Of a stretch of 64,000 nt of DNA, positions 50,678 through 60,743 are shown piece after piece. A program made the translations under genes and the position numbers. The stretch is taken from the NCBI GenBank assembly GCA_030753015.1, contig JASMDC010000021.1, forward strand, positions 1 to 64,000, written 5' to 3'. This DNA is from Candidatus Undinarchaeales archaeon. Its GTDB lineage: Archaea > SpSt-1190 > JASMDC01. A model generated the notes under the pieces. That model saw only the letters and a list, made by a program, of their open reading frames with translations. It did no database searches and was not told the DNA's origin. The first letter of the stretch is position 1. Each line of letters opens with the position of its first letter.

Positions 50678-52351
50678 ATGGACAAGGTCGTCGAATGTGT
50701 ACCGAACTTCAGCGAGGGACGGGACAAGGCCAAAATCAAGCATATCGCCGATGCCATCGCCGCGGTCGAGGGCGCGGTCCTGCTGGACGTTGATCCGGGA
50801 GCGGACACCAACCGCACCGTTATCACGCTCGTCGGATCGCCCGAGGCCGTCGCTGAGGCCGCATTCCAGGGTATCAGGGCTGCTAGCGGGGTCATCGACA
50901 TGGCCCATCACTCGGGAGCTCACCCCCGCATGGGGGCCTGTGACGTGTGCCCGTTCGTCCCCGTCCGGGGCGTCACCATGGAGGAGTGCGCGGCCATCGC
51001 CCGTCGTGTCGGCGAGCGCGTGGGCACGGAGCTGGACATCCCCGTGTACCTCTACGAAGAGGCGGCCGCAAGCCCCCAGCGCAAGAACCTGGCCGACATC
51101 CGCGCTGGCGAGTACGAGGGGCTGGCAGAGAAGCTCAAGGACACGGCGTGGAAGCCTGACTTCGGTCCGGCGACATTCAACGCCAGGAGCGGCGTCACGA
51201 TCATCGGAGCCAGGACCTTCCTTATCGCCTACAACGTAAACCTCAACACCACCAACGCCAAGCTCGCCCGCCGTATCGGGGGCGCCGTCCGCGAGAAAGG
51301 TCTTCCCGAGTACAACGAGTTCCACGAGCCGCAGCGCAACGAGGACGGCAGCTACGTCTGGACCAAGGGCCGGCTGAAGGGCGTGAAGACCATCGGGTGG
51401 TACATCGAGGAGTACGGGTGCGCCCAGGTGTCCATCAACATCACCGATCATCGGGCAACGCTGGTCCACGTTGTGTACGAGGTGTGCAGGGAGGAGGCCG
51501 AGAAGCTCGGCGTCGTGGTCACCGGCTCGGAAGTAGTAGGGCTCGTGCCCGAGGACGCTCTCCTAGCCGCGGGACGGTACTATCTGGAGCGACAGGGCAG
51601 GTCCACGTCGGTTCCCCGGCGCGACCTGGTCTCCACCGCCCGCCAGTCACTGGGGCTCGACTCGGTGGCGCCCTTCGACCCGGACATGAAGGTCGTGGAG
51701 TACCGCCTGCCTCGCAGCTCGCCGCTCATGGACCTGTCGGCCGCCTGCCTCGTGGAGGAGGTCTCGAGGGACACGGTGGCCCCCGGCGGCGGCTCCGTGG
51801 CCGCGCTGGCGGGAGCCCTGGGCGCCGGGCTGGCCTCCATGGTGGACGCCATCACCGCCGGTAAGCCCCGGCTCCGGGACAAGCGCAAGGCCATGCTCGA
51901 GCACGGCGCTGCGGCCCACGCGCTACGAGAGCGGCTCACGGACGCCGTGGACCGGGACACCGAGGCGTTCAACGGTGTCATCACCGCCATGCGGATGCCC
52001 AAGGCAACAGAGGAGGAGCTGACGGTACGCTCACAGGCTATCCAGGACGCCTACAAGGAAGCTGCCAACGTGCCGCTGACGACCCTTCGCGACTGTCGGA
52101 GAGCCTTGGCCGAAGCACGGTTCGCTGCAGAGAAGGGTCACGCTGCATCCATCACCGACGCCGGTGTGGGAGCTCACGCGGCCTTCGCTGGTGTGGAGGG
52201 CGCGGCCATGAACGTTCTCATCAACCTCAAAGACATCACCGACGAGGCCTATGTGAAGGACCTTCGTACCGAGGTGGAGCAGCTGCGTGTCGAGTCTCGC
52301 GAGGACGTGGATGCTGTCACCGATCTAGTGTTCGCAGAGATCGGAGCGTAG
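50678..52351 (+). CDS. ftcD: FtcD, formiminotransferase-cyclodeaminase fusion
   Basis: A bifunctional 557-aa enzyme. Residues 1-325 are glutamate formiminotransferase (MDKVVECVPNFSEGRD; HHSGAHPRMGACDVCPFVP). Residues 355-557 are formiminotetrahydrofolate cyclodeaminase (AAPGGGSVAALAGALGAGLASMV). It transfers a formimino group from formimino-glutamate to tetrahydrofolate and then forms methenyl-THF and ammonia. Histidine-degradation partners are not in this window. ATTAAACC at 50641-50648 is the TATA box; ATG 50672 or 50678 gives a leaderless start and I prefer 50678, where the conserved N-terminus begins. Confidence 0.93.
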   Translation: MDKVVECVPNFSEGRDKAKIKHIADAIAAVEGAVLLDVDPGADTNRTVITLVGSPEAVAEAAFQGIRAASGVIDMAHHSGAHPRMGACDVCPFVPVRGVTMEECAAIARRVGERVGTELDIPVYLYEEAAASPQRKNLADIRAGEYEGLAEKLKDTAWKPDFGPATFNARSGVTIIGARTFLIAYNVNLNTTNAKLARRIGGAVREKGLPEYNEFHEPQRNEDGSYVWTKGRLKGVKTIGWYIEEYGCAQVSINITDHRATLVHVVYEVCREEAEKLGVVVTGSEVVGLVPEDALLAAGRYYLERQGRSTSVPRRDLVSTARQSLGLDSVAPFDPDMKVVEYRLPRSSPLMDLSAACLVEEVSRDTVAPGGGSVAALAGALGAGLASMVDAITAGKPRLRDKRKAMLEHGAAAHALRERLTDAVDRDTEAFNGVITAMRMPKATEEELTVRSQAIQDAYKEAANVPLTTLRDCRRALAEARFAAEKGHAASITDAGVGAHAAFAGVEGAAMNVLINLKDITDEAYVKDLRTEVEQLRVESREDVDAVTDLVFAEIGA

Positions 52352-52354
52352 GCC

Positions 52355-53671
52355 TCAGAACTGTAGCAGGTCGACCTTGTCGTTGATCTTGTTGATGTGG
52401 TCCGACAGTTCCTTGATCATCTCGAGGGTCTTGTCCATCTTGGTCTCGAGCTTCTTGAGGCGTCCGTGGTCACGCTCCTGGCGCTCGGACGTCTGCTTCA
52501 GCTCCTTCGCCTGCCCCTTCTCCATCTTCGACACGGAGGTGTTCAGGGCGCTCACGGTCCCCTTCAGGGTCTCGAACTCGCCCTCCTTCACCACGCCGAG
52601 GCGGGCCAGACCGGAATCAATCTCCTTCTCCTTGGCGGCCATGCGCTTGCTCCACTCCTCGAGGGTGGCGGCTCGGGCCTCCACCTGCTTGGCCTCCTCG
52701 TCGATGCGGGCCGTGAACGTCTTGATACGCTCGTCGACCATACCGCTCAGGTCCTTCTCAAGTGCAGTCAGGCGCTTCTTGGACTCGCGCTCCAGCACAT
52801 CCTTGACCGTCTCCTCCTCGGCCTGTAGGCGTGAGATTATCTGGGTGCTCACGCGCTGGAGGTCCTTGATACGGTCACGGTGCTCTTCCAGCTCGCGCGT
52901 GTTCCGGTTCGCCTCATCCTTGACCAGGAAAGCAGTGGACACGTTCTCCTCCACACCGTCGAGGCGTGACGTCAGCTCCTTCACGTCCCCGGCGAGACCA
53001 TTGCGCTCGGACGAGGCATTGTCCAGCCGGGAGCCCAGCTCCGCGAACTTCCCGTTGAGCCGAGATATGTCATTTGTGAAGCCGGCGAGCGACTGCTTGA
53101 GGATGCCCACTTCTTTGGCCGTCTCCAGGGCGGACGTCGTCGCTTTGACCAGGGCCTCCTGGACCTCGTCCAGCTGTTCATGGGCAAGCTCGATGCGAGT
53201 CTTGTGACCCTCTGAATCGTTCTCGTGATAGTCGAGCACGTTCTCCATGTGCTCGATTGTGAGATGGATCTTTGAAAGCTCGGCGGACACCGCGTCGATA
53301 TGCGCCAGGCGAGATAGGAAGCTCGACTCGGCCTCGTTGAGCCTTGTTTCCATGTCGACTACCTTGCCGATGAGCTCGGATACCTTGGCGCGAATGGTCG
53401 TCTCGTCCTTGAGGGTGGTCTCGATGGTGTCGTCGGACTGGACGAGCTTGGTCTTGAGTTTGCTCAGCTCGGCCTCCATGATCTCGAGCTTGAACTCCAT
53501 GTTCTTGATGTTCTGCTTCTCCTTCGTGAACTGGACGAGCTCGCCTCGCACGTCCTTGAGCTGCCTGGAGATGTCGGAGCTGATGGTGGTGAGCTTGGTG
53601 ACCACGGTATCTTGAGTGGTCTTGAACTGGCTGAGCTTTTCGCTGAGCTGGAAGATATCCTCCGAGGCCAT
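52355..53671 (-). CDS. Long coiled-coil protein
   Basis: A 438-aa almost wholly helical, coiled-coil protein (MASEDIFQLSEKLSQFKTTQ at the start, heptads through to the C-terminus IKELSDHINKINDKVDLLQF). TATA-like AGTTAAAATCTT at 53695-53706 places the leaderless start at ATG 53671; the longer frame back to 53773 would run into the M24 gene. Low complexity in Lys/Glu/Leu, no Walker motif, so not SMC/Rad50. It may be a cytoskeletal or chromosome-associated filament; not otherwise identifiable. It converges on ftcD with 3 nt between stops. Confidence 0.7.
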   Translation of the reverse strand: MASEDIFQLSEKLSQFKTTQDTVVTKLTTISSDISRQLKDVRGELVQFTKEKQNIKNMEFKLEIMEAELSKLKTKLVQSDDTIETTLKDETTIRAKVSELIGKVVDMETRLNEAESSFLSRLAHIDAVSAELSKIHLTIEHMENVLDYHENDSEGHKTRIELAHEQLDEVQEALVKATTSALETAKEVGILKQSLAGFTNDISRLNGKFAELGSRLDNASSERNGLAGDVKELTSRLDGVEENVSTAFLVKDEANRNTRELEEHRDRIKDLQRVSTQIISRLQAEEETVKDVLERESKKRLTALEKDLSGMVDERIKTFTARIDEEAKQVEARAATLEEWSKRMAAKEKEIDSGLARLGVVKEGEFETLKGTVSALNTSVSKMEKGQAKELKQTSERQERDHGRLKKLETKMDKTLEMIKELSDHINKINDKVDLLQF

Positions 53672-53711
53672 GGGGTGTGCAAAAGGGGCCAAGTAGTTAA
53701 AATCTTCCGTT

Positions 53712-54728
53712 TTAGAGCGACCGAGCCCGGTCGGTGACGTGGACGCAGTCCTCCCATCGGACGCCCCAGTCATCCAGGTAGACGCCCGGCTCGACGGTGA
53801 ACACCATCCCCCGTTCCACGGTGTCCTTCGATTTCGAGCTCACCGTTGGCATTTCATGCACTGCGATGCCCACGCCGTGGCCCAGGCTGTGAGTGAAGCG
53901 TTCGGCGAGCTCGCCCAGAGCCTCGCGGGCCGCCGCGTCGACGTCCACCAGGGGAACCCCTGGCCTGATCGCGCGCAGGGCGGCCTGCTGCGCCTCCTTG
54001 ACGCGGGCAAGCACGACCTCCTGCTCCTCGGTCCGTGGGATGGTACGGGTCATGTCCCCGCAGTAGCCGGCATACCGCGCCCCGCAGTCCACAAGAACGA
54101 TCCCATCGAGAGGGGCCGTGGTCGTGCTGGCGTGGGGAAGTCGGCTGTTGCGTCCCGCGGCCACGATCGACGGGAATGCCACATCGCAGCCCTCGCGGAG
54201 AAATGCGCCCTCCACCTCGGCCCGCAGCTCGCCCTCGGTGGCAGCGTCCCCCAGGCCCTCCTTCATCAGGCGGTCGAGCACTCCCCGGGTCACCTCGCAG
54301 GCGCGGCGGAGGCGGGCCACCTCGTCGTCGGTCTTGCACGAGCGCAGGCCTTCCAGCACGACCGTGGCATCGGTCCAGCGCACTGAGCGCAGGCGGCGGC
54401 GGAGGGTCCGGGCGGTATGATGCGTGGTGAGCTTGTGGGGGAACGCGATCCTCGGATGGGGCTGACCGGGGATAAGTGCCCTTGCGGCCTTGTAGAGCTT
54501 GGTATCGAAGTCCTCGTACCGCAACACCTCAACCCCTTCACGGGCATCCTCCTCGGCACGCGTGCGCTCGAACTCCGGGACCACCACAGCGATTCGCTCG
54601 GGAGTGACCACCGCCAGCGCCGACTCCTGGCGCAGGCAGCCGGTGAGATAGAACACTGTGTCCTGATCGACGGCGAGGAGCGCGTCCAGGTGCTTCTTCT
54701 GGATGGCGTCGGCGAGGCGCGGGTCCAC
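53712..54728 (-). CDS. M24-family metallopeptidase, Xaa-Pro aminopeptidase-like
   Basis: A 338-aa protein starting at GTG 54728 (MDPRLADAIQKKHLDALL). Creatinase-like N-domain to about 120, then the pita-bread catalytic domain. Metal ligands: Asp in VDCGARYAGYCGDMTRTIP (two Asp), His in HSLGHGVGIAVHEMP, Glu in VEPGVYLDDWGVRWEDCVHV (two Glu). It removes N-terminal residues next to proline. The stop lies about 40 nt from the coiled-coil start. The promoter and first 18 codons are duplicated 6,015 bp away in front of the gene at 60743. Confidence 0.9.
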   Translation of the reverse strand: MDPRLADAIQKKHLDALLAVDQDTVFYLTGCLRQESALAVVTPERIAVVVPEFERTRAEEDAREGVEVLRYEDFDTKLYKAARALIPGQPHPRIAFPHKLTTHHTARTLRRRLRSVRWTDATVVLEGLRSCKTDDEVARLRRACEVTRGVLDRLMKEGLGDAATEGELRAEVEGAFLREGCDVAFPSIVAAGRNSRLPHASTTTAPLDGIVLVDCGARYAGYCGDMTRTIPRTEEQEVVLARVKEAQQAALRAIRPGVPLVDVDAAAREALGELAERFTHSLGHGVGIAVHEMPTVSSKSKDTVERGMVFTVEPGVYLDDWGVRWEDCVHVTDRARSL

Positions 54729-54775
54729 GGGGGAGAAAGGGGACGCTCAAGGTTTAAGGGCTTTTACTATGCCCA
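54718..54775 (-). repeat. 58-bp direct repeat, left copy, with M24 promoter and exoD ghost
   Basis: Identical to 60733-60790 except one base (AAGG here, AATG there). On the minus strand it holds the last codons of an exoD-like reading frame (stop 54767-54769), the TATA CCCTTAAACC and GTG GAC of the M24 gene. Beyond the 58 bp, similarity continues weakly on both sides: the first 18 residues of the two proteins share 11 identities, and upstream both copies encode GPAPWA-stop. Confidence 0.85.
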
Positions 54776-54863
54776 CGGCGCCGGCCCTCGGGCCTGCCAC
54801 GTAAACCTTAAATAGCGATAGAAGGGTGCGTGTTCCCACGGAACGGAAGATCCGTGATGGACC

Positions 54864-55598
54864 ATGCCCCTGCTCTACGATCTCGACCAGATGCGCCGGC
54901 ACTATCGCGAGCTGCTCGACCAGAAGCCCGCAGACTACTTCGAGCGCCTCGATCCGTTCCTCCTGGACAAGCGCCCCCTTGTCGTGGATGTCATGGAGAG
55001 GGCTTTCGAGCGGCTCTTCCCCGAGCCGGTCCGCGACCTGCTGGACGTGGGATGCGGGACATGCTTCTACTTCCCGCTGCTCTCGCGCCACGCCGAGCGA
55101 CTCGTGGGCATCGATCCCTGCATCCCGATGCTCGACCTGGCCCGCGAACTGATCGCGGAGAAAGGGCTTTCCAACTGCGATGTGAGGGAGAGCTCCGCTC
55201 TGGATCTACCCTTCGACGACGAGAGCTTTGACATGGTCCACTCCTGGGACTTCCTGCACCACGTGCCGAACCCCCGGCGGGCTGCCTCCGAGATCGCCCG
55301 CGTGCTAAGGCCGGGCGGCCGCTACCTCGCGGTGGAGCCGAACCTCATGAATCCGGCCATGGTGTACTACCACGCGACCCGTCGCTCGGAGTGGGGTCTC
55401 TTCAGCAAGAACCAGTTCTCGAACGTCCGCATCTTCCGGCGGCACTTCGACGTGTCGGTCCACTTCGACAACGCGATCATCAGCCACGTGAACGAGCGCA
55501 CCAAGGGACTGTTGCGCGCCATCGACGCCTTCACGTCGGTATGGCCCACGCGTTATCTCTCCTTCCGCTACGTGATGGAATGCACGAAGAAGGGCTAG
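54864..55598 (+). CDS. SAM-dependent class I methyltransferase
   Basis: A 244-aa enzyme. Motif I LLDVGCGTCFYFPLL with acidic motif II GIDPCIPMLDLARE, then DLPFDDESFDMVHSWDFLHHV and RVLRPGGRYLAVEPN; the layout of a UbiE/Methyltransf_11 enzyme. Substrate unknown; as first gene of a cassette with radical SAM, UGM-like and GT-C-like genes it may methylate a sugar or lipid carrier. TATA CCTTAAATAGCG at 54806-54816; ATG 54864 or 54856. Its arginine codons are mostly CGC/CGG, like the host rather than the next two genes. Confidence 0.85.
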   Translation: MPLLYDLDQMRRHYRELLDQKPADYFERLDPFLLDKRPLVVDVMERAFERLFPEPVRDLLDVGCGTCFYFPLLSRHAERLVGIDPCIPMLDLARELIAEKGLSNCDVRESSALDLPFDDESFDMVHSWDFLHHVPNPRRAASEIARVLRPGGRYLAVEPNLMNPAMVYYHATRRSEWGLFSKNQFSNVRIFRRHFDVSVHFDNAIISHVNERTKGLLRAIDAFTSVWPTRYLSFRYVMECTKKG

Positions 55599-55678
55599 GT
55601 GTGGTGAGCTGAGGCAGGCCTGCACCGTCCACTTGGACCCTTGGTTTAAAAGATTGGGCCGATTATAAGAGCGGGAAG

Positions 55679-57133
55679 ATGCGGTTCTTGTTCGTGTTCA
55701 GGAGCGTCGAGTGGATAGGCGTTGAATACATCTCGGCATCATTGAAGAGGGCCGGGCACGAGACGGACATGGCATTCGAGGCGGACCTTGGAGGGACCTT
55801 CTATTTCGGCTCACGGAGCAGGACGCACGGATCCATCATCGAGAAGGTCAGGGAGTTCGGACCGGACATGGTCCTGTTCTCGTCCACCACACAACTCTTC
55901 CCGTGGGTAAAGGAGGTCTCACGGGATATCAAGGAACACTTTGATATCCCCATCCTGGTGGGAGGTATCCATGCCACAATCCAACCAGAGGAGGTCCTCT
56001 CCGACGACCATATCGACATGGTCTGTGTCGGGGAGGGAGAAGAGGCGATCGTGGAGCTCGCCGACAGGATGCAGGAAGAACAGGACTACAGCGATACAAG
56101 GAACATCTGGCTCAAGTCCGAGAACGGATTGATCAAGAACCCGGTACGGCCCCTGATAAGGGACCTCGACGAACTGCCGTTCCCGGACAAGGACCTCTTC
56201 TATAAATACGGTTGCTTCAGGAAGAGGGCCTACGTCATGGCCACCAGGGGGTGCCCCTACAATTGCCCCTATTGCTTCAACCATCAGCTGAAGAGGATCT
56301 ACAAGGACACGCGCTCACTCTACGTCAGGAGGAGGAGCGTGGGCTCCGTCATCGAGGAGCTGAATGGATACCGGAAAAGATATGGGATCAACAGCGTCCA
56401 TTTCTATGACGACACCTTCACGCTCGACGAGGGATGGGTCATGGAGTTCGCCGAAAGGTACGGGAAGGAGATCGGGCTGCCGTTCTATTGCCTCGTCAGG
56501 CCGGACCATGTCAACGAGAGGATGATCGAGGCCCTCAGGAAGGCGGGTTGCGTGAGCATGGGGATGGGTATCGAGAGCGGTAACGACCATGTCAGGAACC
56601 AGGTCCTGAAAAGGAACATGTCGAACGAGCAGATACTCGAGGCTGCGAGGATCATCAAGGCGCAGGGCATCAAGCTCGTAACGTTCAACATGTTCGGGTT
56701 CCCGGGAGAGGACACCGACCAGATGCTCGACACCATGAGGATCAACCTGGACCTGAGGCCCGATTCCCTGTTCACGTTCATCTTCTATCCGTTCCCGGGG
56801 ACCGATGCATTGAGGATGGCGGTGGAACAGGGCTGCATAGACGACAAGAGCATGGAGATGATAATGAACGGGGAAGGCGGTTTCCAACGCGAATCCGTAC
56901 TGGACCATCCATACAAGGGAATCGCGTACAACATGAAGGTCATACTGCCGCTACTGAACAAGATGCCCAGGTCCACTCACGACTACTTCCTCAAGAAGTG
57001 GGTCTTCAGGGAGCACTCGGGTTCCCTGCTATCGATCATCAGTCTGGTCTCTCTACCCTTCTATTCTTCCTGGGAGTCCTGGGAGAGGGCGAGGGAGCAG
57101 ATCTCCATGTTCAAGGTCCGGTTCACTTCGTGA
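55679..57133 (+). CDS. B12-binding-type radical SAM protein of the glycan cassette
   Basis: A 484-aa protein with a cobalamin-binding-like N-domain (residues 1-140; VGGIHATIQPEEVL) and a radical SAM core with ATRGCPYNCPYCFNHQ (CxxxCxxC). FGIESGNDHVRN-like sequence appears as MGMGIESGNDHVRNQVLKRN, then FGFPGEDTDQML. It could methylate, cyclise or rearrange a sugar or polyprenyl intermediate. Arginines are frequently AGG, unlike most of the window, which suggests transfer. TATA GTTTAAAAG at about 55644 and start ATG 55679. Confidence 0.87.
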   Translation: MRFLFVFRSVEWIGVEYISASLKRAGHETDMAFEADLGGTFYFGSRSRTHGSIIEKVREFGPDMVLFSSTTQLFPWVKEVSRDIKEHFDIPILVGGIHATIQPEEVLSDDHIDMVCVGEGEEAIVELADRMQEEQDYSDTRNIWLKSENGLIKNPVRPLIRDLDELPFPDKDLFYKYGCFRKRAYVMATRGCPYNCPYCFNHQLKRIYKDTRSLYVRRRSVGSVIEELNGYRKRYGINSVHFYDDTFTLDEGWVMEFAERYGKEIGLPFYCLVRPDHVNERMIEALRKAGCVSMGMGIESGNDHVRNQVLKRNMSNEQILEAARIIKAQGIKLVTFNMFGFPGEDTDQMLDTMRINLDLRPDSLFTFIFYPFPGTDALRMAVEQGCIDDKSMEMIMNGEGGFQRESVLDHPYKGIAYNMKVILPLLNKMPRSTHDYFLKKWVFREHSGSLLSIISLVSLPFYSSWESWERAREQISMFKVRFTS

Positions 57134-57224
57134 AGCGGTCCGTGCGAAACCCCGGAGCACAAGGCCATTACTCTGCGTCGCCCATTCAAAAAGGATATTA
57201 AGCATTGTCTTGATTTCCTGAGGT

Positions 57225-58661
57225 GTGAACCAGTCCGAGGTTCTCATTCTGGGTGCAGGCCCCGCCGGAATGGCCGCCGCGTTCGAACTGTCCAAGGCAC
57301 AAAGGACCAGCACGGTCATCGAAAGGAACGAGTGCGTGGGGGGATTGGCGAGGACCATTCAGCACGGCGATTTCCGGACGGATATCGGACCCCACCGGTT
57401 CATCAGCCAGGACCGGAAGCTGTACGAGCTGATCGAAGGCCTGCTCGGTCGAAGATGGGCGAAGGTCGACCGCATAACGCATTTCATCATCGGGGGAAGG
57501 TTCTTTCGGTATCCCATAGACGTCAGGAACGCCCTCGTCAACGTGGGACCGTTCAAGGCGATCCGGTTCCTCCTTGATTACCTCTACGAGGGGATCAAGC
57601 CATTGTTCGTGGAACGGGAGTGCCGTTCCTTCGAGGACTACGCGGTCTCCAATTTCGGGAGGGGCCTGGCAGAACTGAACATCCTCAACTACACAGAGAA
57701 GACGTGGGGGCTGCCATGTTCCGAGATATCCCCTGACTGGGCAAGACAGCGGATCAAGGGCCTTTCCATACCATCGATAGTGAAGAAAGCGATAATGGGA
57801 TCGGGCAGCGGACCAAAGACCCTGGTAGATCAGTTCCACTATCCCGACACCGGAACGGGAGCGATCTATGAAGCGATGAAGGAACGGGTTCTGGGCGAAG
57901 GGCATTGCGAGATCCTCACAAACGCTCACCCTATCGAGATCTCGTACGACGGCCATGGGCTTGTTGGGATCGCCGTCGATGTCAACGGCACTATCAAGCG
58001 TTTTCGCCCCGACCACGTGATATCCTCGATCCCCCTCCCGGAACTGATAGGGCTGCTCGAACCTGAACCGCCGGCCAATGTCGTGGAGGCCGCCGGGAAA
58101 CTGAGGTTCCGCTCCCATGTATCCCTCTTCATCACGCTGGATAAATCATCCGTGTTCCCGGACCAGTGGATCTACTTCCCCGACAAGAACATCCCCTTCG
58201 GCAGGATCATGGAGCCAAGGAACTTCAGTGGAAAGATGGCCCCGCCGAACAAGACCTCCTTGCTCATCGAGTTCTTCTGTTGGGAGGACGACGAGATCTG
58301 GAACGCAGACAGCGAAAGGCTGTTGGAGCTTAGCGCCAAGTGGCTGGAGGAGCTGACATCCATCCGGATGGACGAGGTCATCGACAGCTTCGTCCACAAG
58401 GAGCGCCATGCCTACCCGGTCTACGACCTGGGGTACAGGAAGCACCTGGATACGGTCAATGAGTATCTCGGGAGGTTCAAGAACCTGCAATCCATCGGCA
58501 GGGGGGGCTGTTTCAGGTACAATAACCAGGACCACGCACTGGCAATGGGAGCTTTGGCTGCGAGGAGCATAATCGAGGGAAGGCGGTTCAATATCGAGGA
58601 CGTCGGAACGGAGGACGAATACCTCGAAGCGGATCCCGTACCCGGCCGTACGGACCCATGA
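57225..58661 (+). CDS. FAD-dependent amine-oxidase/UGM-like flavoprotein
   Basis: A 478-aa flavoprotein beginning VLILGAGPAGMAAAFELSKA, the dinucleotide-binding fold, then GGLARTIQHGDFRTDIGPHRF, as seen in UDP-galactopyranose mutase and protoporphyrinogen oxidase-like enzymes. The C-terminal YNNQDHALAMGALAARSIIEG is the FAD-binding closing motif. Position in a surface-glycan cassette favours a UGM-like sugar-nucleotide mutase. TATA GATATTAAG at 57194-57202 and GTG start at 57225, leaderless. Ends 16 nt before the convergent GT-C-like gene. Confidence 0.8.
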   Translation: MNQSEVLILGAGPAGMAAAFELSKAQRTSTVIERNECVGGLARTIQHGDFRTDIGPHRFISQDRKLYELIEGLLGRRWAKVDRITHFIIGGRFFRYPIDVRNALVNVGPFKAIRFLLDYLYEGIKPLFVERECRSFEDYAVSNFGRGLAELNILNYTEKTWGLPCSEISPDWARQRIKGLSIPSIVKKAIMGSGSGPKTLVDQFHYPDTGTGAIYEAMKERVLGEGHCEILTNAHPIEISYDGHGLVGIAVDVNGTIKRFRPDHVISSIPLPELIGLLEPEPPANVVEAAGKLRFRSHVSLFITLDKSSVFPDQWIYFPDKNIPFGRIMEPRNFSGKMAPPNKTSLLIEFFCWEDDEIWNADSERLLELSAKWLEELTSIRMDEVIDSFVHKERHAYPVYDLGYRKHLDTVNEYLGRFKNLQSIGRGGCFRYNNQDHALAMGALAARSIIEGRRFNIEDVGTEDEYLEADPVPGRTDP

Positions 58662-58676
58662 ACGGCTCTGTCAGCT

Positions 58677-60743
58677 CTACTCCAGAGTATCTGTGGACCG
58701 AGGGACGCCCCCCCTGTACGATCTGGAGAGGTACAGGATGACCAAGCCCAAGCCGCACAAGGAGGCCAACCCCGGGATGATTTCCGTACCAGACTGCCGG
58801 AACGCGAACTCGACGACCGTGTGTTCCTGCCCTTCCAAGGGAACCGTCATGAAGTGGTCCCGTGGCGTGATCTGGGCCAATTTCCCGTTCACGTACGCCT
58901 CCCAATTGGGGAAGGAGGTGATCTTCAAGAGCAAGGCTCCCCGGGCCACGTCATCCAGTTCGATCCGAACGTGCTCCGGACCGAGCTCAACGGAGGTGAC
59001 GGTGCCTGGGGCCTCGACGATGCCCGTGGCATCCTTCATCTCGAAGATAGCGATCCTCGGGCTCCTGTAGACCTGGGCGAACCTGTCCGAGCGGTAGAAG
59101 TTGTCGGTGGAATCGGGCATCCAGGTAAGAACGTGGGTCACGCCGAACCTCTGGTATTCGGAGTAGAGTGCATCGAGATCCTTGCTCCCGAGGTCCGTGA
59201 TGAGGTCCAACGTCTCCAGGGACACGGGCGACAGCTCGTGGTTGAGCCCCGAGACCTCCTGGCGAGGGATGAGCGGGACGGTGCTGTGCAGGTAGTGCGG
59301 CGAGCCGAGGCTCCACCTCATGTCCCAGTGGAACTCCGCTGCGATCCTATCTTCGGGCCTGATGTTATCCTCGATCCATTCCAGGGCAGGTCCCAGCTCC
59401 CCGGTGGAATCGCTGTAGTCGCCGTCCGATCTCACGTACTCCTCGCTATCGACCAGCACCTTGGGGGCCGCGAACAGGAGGAAGAGGATGACGAGAAGGA
59501 CGGATGTCGCGGCCTTCGTCCCCTTGCGTGATGGGATGCCACATAGCCCACCTGCGAAGAGGCAGCACACTATCCCCAGGTACGTTGGGGCCCTCACGTA
59601 CTGATGCTGGATGGCGTTCCTGAACGGCATGTATATCATCGCCCCCGGGGCGCCGAGCGAGAGGTAGAGAAGTAGGAAGAAGAGTGCCAGGAGGACAACG
59701 TTCCTGCGAGCCCGGATCGAGAGCAGGATCCCGGATAGCGCAAGTGCTCCCAGGAGGGGGCTCCCCACGCCCGCAGGTTCCCCAATATCGGAGTTCGGGC
59801 TGAAGAAGGTCCGTGTCAATGTGGTCACGGTGGTCGGCAGGTCCACTACAGGGCTGACCCCCCATTCGGGTGCATGGTCCCTGCTGATCGACATGTAACC
59901 GTAATTGGAGTACATGGGGATCGTCCAGAACAACGTCAACACGCCAGAGGTCAACAATGCCAGGAGAAGATATCCTCCACGTTCCCCGTCCCTCGTCAAC
60001 AGGGCCTCGAGGCCCAAGATGAGAACAACGAACATCACCAGGAAGTATGCCGATAGGAGATGAGTCAGCACGATCGCGCCCAGGCAGGTCCCGGCGAGGA
60101 CCGCGTTCCTCGTTCCCGGGTCCCTGCGGAGACGGATGAACGAGGCGAGCACGAGCGGGAACAGGCTCACGCCGAGCGAGCTCGGATACAGGCCCATCCA
60201 GAAATTACCCACCAGTCCTCCGGAATAGGGTGAGCCGATGGTCAGGGATAACAACGCCGAGACGAGAGCGCTCTCCCTTGAAAGGTCCAGCGTTCTCGCC
60301 AGTATGAACACTCCGATGGGTAAGAAGACATGACCCATGGCCACACTGATCTGGTATGCCGAGAGAAGGGAGAGCATTCCGAAAGATACTCGGTGGATGA
60401 GCACGGGCAGCAGGAAGGCCAATGGCGGATAGAAATAGAACATCGGGAAGCCGCAGTACCAGTAGGGGTACCACCCGCTGAGCCTCAAGCGCGGGAGCAG
60501 GTAGGAGTCGAGGAACGAGATACGGTTGAACTGGGGGGGGTGGTCGATCCCCACGGGCATCCCGGAGAAGATGTTCCGGATCGTATAGAGGTTGAACAGC
60601 ACGATCAGGCCGAGTAATGCGTATCCAGGGTGGCCTCTCAGCATGTCATAAGCACGTTCGAGATACCCGCGGTCCCGAGGCGTTCTCATGTTCACAGCGT
60701 CCAGGGACTTCTCCGGGATTGCTATGGCGGGTCGCGGGTCCAC
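58677..60743 (-). CDS. Polytopic GT-C/PTPS-related membrane protein with captured N-terminus
   Basis: A 688-aa membrane protein with about 12 TM helices, then a soluble tail (residues 500-640, beta-rich). The start region (GMPVGIDHPPQFNRISFLD, WYPYWYCGFPMFYFYPPL) has the acidic first loop of the 6-pyruvoyl-tetrahydropterin-synthase-related/GT-C membrane group. It begins GTG at 60743, but residues 1-18 match the M24 peptidase N-terminus in 11 of 18 positions, and the natural start may be Met19 (MRTPRDRGYLERAYDML, 60689). I infer a glycan-assembly membrane enzyme. Confidence 0.72.
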   Translation of the reverse strand: MDPRPAIAIPEKSLDAVNMRTPRDRGYLERAYDMLRGHPGYALLGLIVLFNLYTIRNIFSGMPVGIDHPPQFNRISFLDSYLLPRLRLSGWYPYWYCGFPMFYFYPPLAFLLPVLIHRVSFGMLSLLSAYQISVAMGHVFLPIGVFILARTLDLSRESALVSALLSLTIGSPYSGGLVGNFWMGLYPSSLGVSLFPLVLASFIRLRRDPGTRNAVLAGTCLGAIVLTHLLSAYFLVMFVVLILGLEALLTRDGERGGYLLLALLTSGVLTLFWTIPMYSNYGYMSISRDHAPEWGVSPVVDLPTTVTTLTRTFFSPNSDIGEPAGVGSPLLGALALSGILLSIRARRNVVLLALFFLLLYLSLGAPGAMIYMPFRNAIQHQYVRAPTYLGIVCCLFAGGLCGIPSRKGTKAATSVLLVILFLLFAAPKVLVDSEEYVRSDGDYSDSTGELGPALEWIEDNIRPEDRIAAEFHWDMRWSLGSPHYLHSTVPLIPRQEVSGLNHELSPVSLETLDLITDLGSKDLDALYSEYQRFGVTHVLTWMPDSTDNFYRSDRFAQVYRSPRIAIFEMKDATGIVEAPGTVTSVELGPEHVRIELDDVARGALLLKITSFPNWEAYVNGKLAQITPRDHFMTVPLEGQEHTVVEFAFRQSGTEIIPGLASLCGLGLVILYLSRSYRGGVPRSTDTLE